From Limnanthes douglasii subsp. nivea (lineage: Eukaryota > Streptophyta > Magnoliopsida > Brassicales > Limnanthaceae): a DNA stretch of 64,000 nucleotides. The stretch is taken from the NCBI GenBank assembly GCA_036936605.1, contig JAUPFV010000002.1:168277739-168341738 (forward strand). Reading direction: 5' to 3'. Position numbers and translations under genes: made by a program. This document shows positions 56,500 to 64,000 of this stretch, one piece after another (the first letter of the stretch is position 1; each line of letters begins with the position of its first letter). The notes beneath the pieces are model-generated. The model had not been told where the DNA came from and did no database searches. It saw nothing but the letters and a program-made list of their open reading frames with translations.

Positions 56500-58529
56500 T
56501 ACATATTCATGGGGTCCAGCTATGCCTCCCAAATCATCCTCAAACAAAATAAAAGGTGTAACATACATCCCATAAAGATGGGTAGACATTTTTTCTTCTA
56601 TTTGAGTTGCCAAACTTACTACATGTTTTTTCTTAAACTATTAATATTTTCGACCACAGTCTCTCCCCTAAAAATTGCCAGATTCTCAAAATACTCGCCT
56701 AAACTACGAACCCTCCCTCTAACTATTGGTTTGTCCACAGCCAAGACTACTTTCCGATTTGGGTTTCAATCCAAATATTCTGAAGCAGCATTAAAGTTTT
56801 CCTATTTTCCAACTTTGAATCCACAATCATTGTTGTGTTTTCTTGATTTGACAGTGTGTTCATATTATGCTGCACAGACGTACTCTGATTATTACGAAAA
56901 TTGTTATGTCCTTTAAAAAAAAGTCGTCAACTTTCAATTTTCTATCAAAATACGAATTTGTTTCTTCAAAGCTATATAGTCCGCAGTATCATGCCCGATG
57001 TCGTTATGTTATTTGCAAACTTGTTATTTCACTTTTGCATTGTCTTATTCATTGGGGCTGGTAATCTGAAGTTAGCATGATTCTTGGCTCTCTCAAGGAT
57101 TGTTGCCATGTTCTGAGTTAACTCCGCAAAGATTATGGTTTTATCCAGTGGTTGGACCTTACCCGATGAGGTTGATAACTAGAAGTTTGAGGTGTTCTTC
57201 CTGTTCGATGAGGTAAACTAGTATTCACCATCAGATGATATAGTACATGGGAACTCGAGGAGCTTCCATGATATCCTTGGCCAATTGGTGCATGCCCCAA
57301 TCTCTTTGACTATAACTTGACCTAATCCAAACACTTTTTTTTTACTTTTCTACCTTAATTTATTCCTCAACTTAAGTCATTAAAGCTCCTAATGTCAATA
57401 TCCTTCTTCTCATAGTCTCGGTTTTTAAAATCACCCGGAAGCAATCCTTGCCTAAAAGCCCCTCATAGAACAAGCTCTTCAAAGTCTTACAATTTTATCT
57501 TCGTTAACACAAAGTGTCTCGTATAATATTTTAATTTCTCTCCCACATCTTATTTACATTGTATTATAGTATCACTTTTAGGTTGTATCTCTTTGCTTCC
57601 CATAAATTGTCTTCAAAATACTGTCTAAATGACCCCAAAGCTGACTATAGATCCCTTCGTAATTCTATTATACCACTTTAAAGCGATTCCCTTAAACTTT
57701 TGTGAAAATGCTCGACATACTAACCTGTTATCATCCTCAAAGTTCATCATATAATTTTCAAACTGCTCAATATGATCATCAAGATATTATGTTCCATCAA
57801 ACTTTTAAACCTTCGACATATGAAACCGCCTAATAAGAGATATCGACTTGATCTTAGAAGACAAAGGAGATTTTTTCTAGTCTACTCCTTGCATGCATTG
57901 ACTGGCTGCATTTGTTCCCATAACTCCATATAAATTTTGGTCTACAATATTAACATATTGATTGGATGAGTTACCCTCGAACAAAGGGTTGTCCCTCATA
58001 TTCCTAAACTTATTGCCCCTTTTAGATTTGTGCTCTTTACAAAATTTGTGATGCTACCTTCCCTCCTTTCTCGAAGAATGCTAATAATTTTCTTATATAA
58101 ACAAACCATCTTCGGAATCCAAACCTGATAACTCACTATCACTAGTCAAAATATACCAATATATTTCTTTATTTTCTTTTCATGAAGAGTGATGTTCTTT
58201 GTTTAACTAAAAATATGATTTTCTGCGATCAATTCGCACTTGGAGAGAAATATAAGACTAGTAAGACAAATTTTCCAAAAAAAAATTCTCATCAACTCGT
58301 TGTACCTTGGATCGTAGCCTACCAGATTGAATCTACTACTCCCTTTGATCAATCTAATCATTCGACACCGCTATCATTCTAGTAATTGATTCATTCGATC
58401 CTCCACGTTAGATTGCTCACGTTGTTCGTTTCGAAGAATTTTATCTCGATTTTCCTCTCTAAGAAAACTTGATTCAAGCGCTTCATTTTCCATCAAAATC
58501 ATGGGATCAGTTCTGATTTCTGGATCCAT
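56500..58529 (-). pseudogene. Gypsy gag (element E)
   Basis: Start at 58529: MDPEIRTDPMILMENEALES, then REENRDKILRNEQREQSNVE and a stop after RMNQLLE. The retrotrans-gag core reads DDHIEQFENYMMNFEDDNRL then VCRAFSQKFKG (about 57690-57785) and KWYNRITKGSIVSF. It is close to HIEQFKNYMMNFEDDNRLVC of element D. A C-terminal part near 56870-57060 is decayed. Stops throughout. Confidence 0.85.
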
Positions 58530-58607
58530 TGTAAATTCAATCCTAAACTTTTGTGGTTTTAGATTTGTTATCTAGGTACTTCAATTTAGTCCCACTATGG
58601 TCGTCAA

Positions 58608-58921
58608 TGTTATGTATTAGATACTTTGTGCAAAGATATATTTTTAAAGTAATTGTAGAGAGAGAACGTAATTGAGGCTACTTAGAGAGAGAATGAAATT
58701 TATAGTTGTTATTAGTCAAACTGTCAAGACTATTTATTCTCAATCTTCCTTCTTTATTTATAGGCAATGGATGATATTATCCGGTTACAGATTATGATAA
58801 ATTCTACTCTCAAACCATAACATTTGCTTTATGTCTTAAATATATTCTTTAATTATAAAACAATCAAACTAAAATACTTTAATAATTGTTTGTATTCCTT
58901 TAAGTACTTATATCCTTATCA
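58608..58921 (-). repeat. 5' LTR of element E
   Basis: Plus strand TGTTATGTATTAGATAC to ATATCCTTATCA, so minus strand TGATAAGG...CATAACA. Just inside, the minus strand reads TTGACGACCATAGTGGGAC, a primer-binding site resembling TGGCGAC-type sites with one change. TATAAATAAAG (minus) near 58751-58761 is the likely TATA box. Confidence 0.9.
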
Positions 58922-59472
58922 AGTGGAACATTCTCCAATTACATGGGATGAATTACAATATATTAGGTATATAGAGGTATGGGTTGAAGATGTAATTGAT
59001 GATAATATGCTAGTTCCATTTACTATGTGATATTATACACAAGTATCAATTAACCAAGTATTATTAAAAAATTACAAAATATTACCTTTGGCTTTCATAC
59101 ATGATTGGGCAACATTCACTGAAGGAGGACTTATAGCTGCATTTTATCTCAAAACTATGTTCTTTGTTGGTCGCTTTGTCAAATATCACCTTGCTGCATA
59201 CCCAATGACTTCATAAAATGTATTATTTATGTATCACTTCTCTCCAAAATGGGTAAACTCAATATTGAGGATGAGTGGTCGAGTCTCTTTATTTCAATTC
59301 CAAGAACCTTAAGTTTGTCTATTTTATAATTGAATGCCATGAGTGAAGACTCTGATAAATGTCCTTGAGTTCCAATCACCTGATTGTGTACTAGTAATGT
59401 ATTTGAATATTCCAAATTAAGTAGAAGGTCTTACCAAACAATTTTGTAATGTATTTGCCAATACATAATATG
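58922..59472. other. Spacer between head-to-head elements E and D
   Basis: Less AT-rich than usual. Plus strand carries ITWDELQYIRYIEVWVEDVI (about 58937-58996) and, in the same region, PLAFIHDWATFTEGGLIAAF then YLKTMFFVGRFVKYHLAAYP (about 59088-59207). I do not recognise these. The minus strand at 59227-59415 includes KVLGIEIKRLDHSSSI, faintly like the copia RT phrase LGIKIxRxxxGIxLSQ. Both could be fossils of separate elements. Confidence 0.3.
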
Positions 59473-59761
59473 TGATAATGAAATAGAACTTTAATGACTC
59501 AAATGTAAATAAAAGAAAACTTGTTATGACAGATTGTATAATCAGATGAGAGAATTAGAACTTTATATTTAAGTCAGGGACTAACATGTAATTAACCTCT
59601 TTTTGTAACTGTTTGAGTTGCAACAAAGTCTTTGTGCTTCTATAAAAGGCCAAGGCTAATCTAACTTTTGCGACTTAACTTTCTCTTTGTAAAATCTATT
59701 TCTCTCTCTACATTGTTACTTCGCTCAACTTTACTTAGTCAATCCAAATATTAACTCACCA
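59473..59761 (+). repeat. 5' LTR of element D
   Basis: Begins TGATAATGAAATAG and ends TTAACTCACCA. It is the reverse complement match of the B LTRs. TATAAAAGGCC at 59641 is a probable TATA box, about 120 bp before the LTR end. Confidence 0.88.
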
Positions 59762-59764
59762 AAT

Positions 59765-59782
59765 TGGAAACTCCATTTGGGA
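59765..59782 (+). other. Primer-binding site of element D
   Basis: TGGAAACTCCATTTGGGA, three bases after the LTR end. It differs from TGGCGACTCCGTTGGGGA of B mainly by changes expected from cytosine decay and a few others. Confidence 0.7.
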
Positions 59783-59870
59783 CTTGACAATTGAATGGTG
59801 CTTCGATTACTCGTTCGAATTTTCTCTTTTCTCCCTTTCAAATCTTGAAAAACAACTTCAAACTTGACGA

Positions 59871-61620
59871 TGAATCCAGAGAACAATCTGCTAGTTGGAT
59901 CAGTTGTTGAAATACTGAAAAATTATTTGCAAAAGGTTGATAATAGGCAAGAAGAATCTATTCTGGTTTGTCAAACTCAATCGGATATAGGGGTATGAAT
60001 GGACCAAATTTTGGACCAAATAATAGCTATGCACGAAAAATACGATCAGAGAGAGAGAGTAGGAGATTCAATCGGCAATACTATAATTCGAGGTGAGACA
60101 AGTAAACGACAAAAATAATGCTAGCGATCAGTCTGATCAATCTTGCACAGCTCGTCGGATTAGAAATGAACAGAGAAAAATGTGGTTTGAACCTGCTAAA
60201 GAGTATCACACTTCTCGAAAAGATAAAAAAGATAAGCAAAGGTATGTCACATCCAGTGACAAAGAGGTAGAAAGCTCTAAAATCTTGAAAAGAATATAAA
60301 GCTAGGAGGGAAAGTGTACACTGATGCTTGAGGGAATCAAATTGGTGTGAATGAAATACATTGAACCAAGATGATGTTGTGGAGGATCGAACTTTGTACG
60401 TTGTGATGGGAACTGGAGATGACAATCAATATGTTCAAGGTATTGATTGGAAAATTCTTCATTGACAACTGAAAAAGATCCATCACCCTTCTGAAGCGAT
60501 TTGATATTTCAGAAGTTGAAAAATTCGATCGGATGCAAGATCCAGACGGTCACATTGAGCAATTCAAAAATTACATGATGAATTTCGAGGATGACAACAG
60601 GTTGGTGTGTCGGGCTTTCTCTCAAACTTTTAAGGGGACAACTTTGAAGTGGTATAATAGAATTCTGAGACGGTCAATTTCCAATTTTAGAGATTTTATA
60701 CTACTTTCCGAAGACAATTTGAGGGAAGTAAGGAAATGAGAGTAAACGGGGATACAATAATCCAATGCAAGCAGGTAGTAGAAGAGAAATTGAAAGATTA
60801 CATTAAGCAGTTTGTTTTATCCAAAGCGGGTTTAGATAACTGTGGGGAGCTAGTAGCAATGGAAACCTTTGGACAAGGATTGCTACCAAGAGATCTGGCA
60901 AACGAAACAACAAAACGAAGAGCTTTAACTTTTGGAGCTCTAATGGCTCAAGTGGAGGACCAATACAAGGTGGAAGAGTCACCAGAGTTTGAGGAGTAGT
61001 TGGAACTAGTCAAAATAATTCTGGGCATGCCAAACAACCAGGGGCAATCTTCGAATTCTGCCCAACCGGCATGTCCGAGGTACAACAGCAACCTACCTCC
61101 TTGAAGTGGTGGTTATTCAAACCAGGAATCATGGTATTAATTTCACATAGCAAGGCCCAATCAATGGATAAGGCCTAAGTATTATGCCGATTTGACCAAG
61201 AGTGTGCCCATCATTTATTGAAAAATCTATAGGTTATGTGAATTTTCGAAAGCCTGCCCCACCAAACGAGAAATGAAACAACAGGTTTTGCAAATATCAT
61301 AATACATCGGACATGATACCTCATATTTTATTGCGTTGAAAAAGGAGGTACATAATTTGATTGAAAATGGGAAATTGTTTACTTATGTGAATGCACAGAG
61401 TAGTGTGTCGAAGAATCCTATCGCATTGACTTCACAGACAACGAATCCAAATGCACAAGCTGAATTTTTTTGATGATTTTGGATTCAAATGTTGATAAAT
61501 TTGATGCAGCATCGAAATACTTAGATGCATATCCATATCGTTTAATCTTAATGGAAGTAGAGGAACCAGTAAAGCGAGGGCGCGTTTGAAGCCTTTGCGA
61601 GTATTTTGAGTTCTTAGCCA
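59871..61620 (+). pseudogene. Gypsy gag (element D)
   Basis: Start MNPENNLLVGSVVEILKNYL (59871), then VCQTQSDIGV followed by a stop where Trp or similar is expected. The core reads DPDGHIEQFKNYMMNFEDDN then RLVCRAFSQTFKGTTLKWYN (60536-60659). Next YIKQFVLSKAGLDNCGELVA (60799-60858) and FGALMAQVEDQYKVEESPEF. The zinc-knuckle-like part reads FCKYHNTSDMIPHILL (about 61279-61335). Gag would make the particle. Several frame changes. This copy keeps the ~180 bp that B has lost. Confidence 0.88.
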
Positions 61621-61706
61621 TATTTGGGGGTAATATTATGACTGGTAATAGTGACAGTTCAAGGAAAATGTACATAGTGAGTCTAGCTACTTAGATAGAG
61701 GGAAAG

Positions 61707-62171
61707 ATGTCTACTCATCTGTATTGTAAGAGAGACATTCCCTTTATCTTATTTGATCAAGATGATTTCTGGGGTACTGTAGGGCCACACGAGGATGCGG
61801 TGGTCAATGGAGCAGAGATTGTTGGCTTCGAAATCCGACACGTGCTGATAGACACAGGGAGCTCTGCGAACGTTGTTTTTAAAATAACTTATGATAGAAT
61901 ACGCTACCCTCCTCGGATTTCTGAATCTGAACGCACTATCATCGGTTTTAATGGAGTGACTGCGCAGGTAATTGGGGAATTCGAGGGAGAAGTGAGTCTA
62001 GGAAAGGGACTTTTCAAGAAGAAAGTTCAAGTGCTTTTTATGGTGGTGGATTGTCCGAAAAACTACAATGCAATCTTTGAAAGATCTTGGATATCAAAGA
62101 TATATGGAGTTGTGTCAGCAGTTCATCAGTTCTTTAAGTATGTCGTCGGAGACTGGGTGGGGGTCGTCTGA
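61707..62171 (+). pseudogene. Gypsy aspartic protease (element D)
   Basis: A 154-codon open frame: VNGAEIVGFEIRHVLIDTGS with SANVVFKITYDRI, catalytic DTG at 61851-61859, then GFNGVTAQVIGEFEGEVSLG, VQVLFMVVDCPKNYNAIFER and SWISKIYGVVSAVHQFFKYV. All features of a gypsy retropepsin are present and the active Asp is intact. The enzyme would cut the gag-pol polyprotein. The open frame itself has no stop, but it lies in a broken gag-pol. Confidence 0.88.
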
Positions 62172-62399
62172 ACTGACCAAAAGGTCGCTATGGATTTAAG
62201 GATCTAGCAGTGGTGATAGAATGAATCAATAAAAGTTAAGGGGGTTAACCTCAGACCTCGAGGAGGGGGTTGACGATCAGAGGGAAACCCCAAGGTCATT
62301 GAAAGTAAGTGAATATATAGATGAATATACTTTTCCTTATGGAAGAGTACTTCGAATAGGAACCTTAATGACCCCAATTTTACGTCAACGACTATTATA

Positions 62400-63320
62400 G
62401 TTTTTATCCAACAATTTCGATGCTTTCTTTTGGAAAACAGAGGAAGTAACAGGATTTCCAATTTATGTGATTTTCCATAGCCTTGCAATCAATCTGAAGG
62501 TGAAACTTGTTATACAAAAAACACGGGCATTTTGTTTTGAAAAATCAGAAGCAATTGTATCTAAAGTTGATCGTCTATTGAAGGTCAGACATATAAGAGA
62601 GTCGCAATATCTTTTGTGGACGGCAAACCCAGTGGTGGTCAAGAAGAAGAATGGAAAGTGGAGAATGTGCGTCGATTTCACAGATTTGAATCGAGGTTGT
62701 CATAAAGATCCATTTCCCATTCCTCGAACAGACGAGTTGATTAATTCCACTTTGGGAAATAAAATATTAATATTTATGATGATTTTACAGGCTATAACCA
62801 AATTCAGATAGATCCAAATGATCAGGAAAATACTACCTTCATTAGATATTGAGGCTTGCATTGTTATAGGGTTATGTCGTTTGGATTTAAGAATGATAAG
62901 GCTACATATTAAAGGTTAGTGTAAGGCATCCACCTCACAAATTGGAAGAAACATGGAGGTGTATATCGATGACATGATTGTCAAAATCTTGATAGATGAT
63001 GCACACATGGAAGATTTAGAGGATGCGTTTTTAAATTTAAGAGCAATAAGGGTAAATTGGAATCCAGAAACGTGTATCTTTGGAGTTCGATAATGGAAAT
63101 TTTTGGGTTATGTTATCAGTAAAAAAGGAATAGAAGCTGACCTAGAGAAATTAAATGTTGTAGTGTCCATGAAATCACCTCGAACTATCAAAGAAGTACA
63201 AATCTTGACAGGAAGGTTAGTTGCACTTAACAGATTCATTTCTAGATTTTTTGATAAATGTTTCCCTTTCTTTCAAGTGTTACAAAGACCAAAGGAATTT
63301 GAATGAACTTCATAGTGTGA
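62400..63320 (+). pseudogene. Gypsy reverse transcriptase (element D)
   Basis: From about 62410 a DAFFWKTEE-like linker, then LAINLKVKLVIQKTRAFCFE, VRHIRESQYLLWTANPVVVK and KKNGKWRMCVDFTDLNRGCH. The catalytic box YIDDM is at 62962-62976. The end reads FWVMLSV and YVISKKGIEADLEKLNVVVS (63106-63165), IKEVQILTGRLVALNRFISR. The middle part (62811-62960) is in several frames. The order and motifs are standard for gypsy RT. Confidence 0.9.
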
Positions 63321-63339
63321 ATCAGCGTTTTTAAGTATC

Positions 63340-64000
63340 AGAGATTTTTTGTCATCACCATAAATACTATCCAAACCTTGAAGTTGAGAGCAACTCTTTT
63401 TGTACATTGTCGTATGTGATTTTGCAGTAAGTGTAGTATTGATAAGTGATGCTTTAGGAATTCTGAATCCGGTGTACTATGTTAACAAGAGTTTGTTGGC
63501 AGCAAAAAAGAGGTATTTGAAGCTCAAAAAATTGGCGTTGGCATTGGTGGTGGCTACTAGTAAAATGCGTCCCTATTTTCAAGCTCATACTATTGAGGTT
63601 CGAACTTCATATTCATTAAAGTACATTTTACAACGCCCTGATATTTTGGGAGGATAACTAAGTGGTCTGTTGAATTGGGAGATTTTGACATCACCTTTTC
63701 ATCTCGGATGGAAATTAAAGCACAAGCCTTGGCAGATTTTCTTGTTGAGTTCCATTCAAGCAGATCGGATGAAGATGTTAGCAGGTATGTTTTGCCAGCT
63801 AGTTCAATTGTTCAAACTAATAGAGGTTCTAGTGTTTGGGATGCAACGTTGGAGTTCAACTGATTGCTCCGTCTGGAGAAATGATGCTTCAATCTATTAA
63901 ATTTGACTTTCACACATCAAATAGTGAAGCTGAGTATGGAGTTGAATTAGCTGGTTTGAGGCTTGCAAAGATATGTGGTGCAACTTGAGTATAATTAGAG
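63340..64000 (+). pseudogene. Gypsy RNase H (element D), cut by the window end
   Basis: DFAVSVVLISDALGILNPVY with YVNKSLLAAKKRYLKLKKLA and LALVVATSKMRPYFQAHTIE (63415-63600), then MGDFDITFSSRMEIKAQALA and DFLVEFHSSRSDE (63675-63773). The second part starts FDFHTSNSEAEYGVELAGL with RLAKICGAT (about 63901-63987). Frames change at about 63600 and 63865. Confidence 0.88.

Larger units (their letters stand above)
47849..58921 (-). mobile_element. Tat-like Ty3/gypsy retrotransposon (element E), both LTRs
   Basis: An 11-kb element. LTRs at 47849-48104 (256 bp, shortened) and 58608-58921 (314 bp). Minus strand: gag, protease, RT, RNase H, integrase; plus strand: an antisense gene beside the 3' LTR. 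Extra length comes from a 61-bp tandem array, a ~500-bp direct duplication at the end of pol and minisatellite repeats in the antisense gene. Flanks do not match (AATGA and AGTGG). It abuts a copia pol on the left. Confidence 0.9.
59473..64000 (+). mobile_element. Tat-like Ty3/gypsy retrotransposon (element D), runs off the window
   Basis: Plus-strand element: 5' LTR (59473-59761), primer-binding site, gag, protease, RT and RNase H up to the window end. LTR and gag are close to those of element B, and gag is also close to that of E. Integrase, any antisense gene and the 3' LTR would lie beyond 64000. Protease and RT catalytic motifs are intact, but stops are frequent. Confidence 0.9.

Noticed and set aside
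62400..64000. Possible endogenous pararetrovirus, since these also carry protease, RT and RNase H
   Set aside because: Flanking LTRs, primer-binding sites and, in the sister elements C and E, integrase domains identify LTR retrotransposons; no movement protein or virus coat traits seen.

Overview
The window looks like gene-poor, AT-rich nuclear DNA of a flowering plant, probably a eudicot. It carries plant-type Ty1/copia and Ty3/gypsy retrotransposons, a hAT transposon, foldback (MITE-like) elements and satellite-like repeats. I see no convincing intact host gene, no rRNA or tRNA gene and no CRISPR array. Almost every coding trace is a decayed transposon gene with stops and frameshifts, so most long open frames here are meaningless. 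The species cannot be read from the sequence.

Layout, left to right. At 1-1.7 kb: AT-rich DNA, then a GC-rich minisatellite that may be the end of a hAT element. At about 1.96-7.2 kb: a minus-strand copia element with both LTRs, gag, protease, integrase, RT and RNase H, split by a 423-bp solo LTR (5131-5553) with a perfect 5-bp target duplication. At 8.2-9.2 kb: a ~163-bp tandem repeat. At 9194-13183: a Tat-like gypsy deletion derivative (called B) with two LTRs, gag and an antisense gene, but no pol. At 13.3-16 kb: a foldback element and a small MITE. At 16.4-18.8 kb: a plus-strand gypsy pol fragment joined to the 3' end of a copia element. At 19.8 kb: three near-identical 81-bp repeats. At 22.2 kb: a hairpin foldback element with a 9-bp target duplication. 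At 25802-27209: a complete short hAT element with an 8-bp target duplication and the last ~200 codons of a transposase. At 29.3-29.9 kb: a copia RT scrap.

The right half is a nest. An old minus-strand gypsy element (H: gag at 42.7-43.7 kb, protease-RT-integrase at 31.8-34.0 kb) was split by a younger minus-strand Tat-like element C (34023-42710). A minus-strand copia pol (44.8-47.85 kb) abuts another minus-strand Tat-like element E (47849-58921). A plus-strand Tat-like element D (59473 to beyond the window end) lies head-to-head with E.

The most interesting point is that B, C and E each carry, beside their 3' LTR, a gene on the strand opposite to gag-pol. The three antisense genes are recognisably homologous: all share a Y-x8-W / SQIP-x2-IE block, C and E also share an NYFF[IV]SG-x-W-x-N block, and C and E have a charged helical tail. 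They are too decayed to be active here, but their shared position, orientation and sequence show that they are an old component of the element family. Antisense extra ORFs are known in some Tat-lineage elements such as Grande, so this looks like a divergent instance, with shared leader sequence (B and E) and tandem repeats (C and E) next to it.
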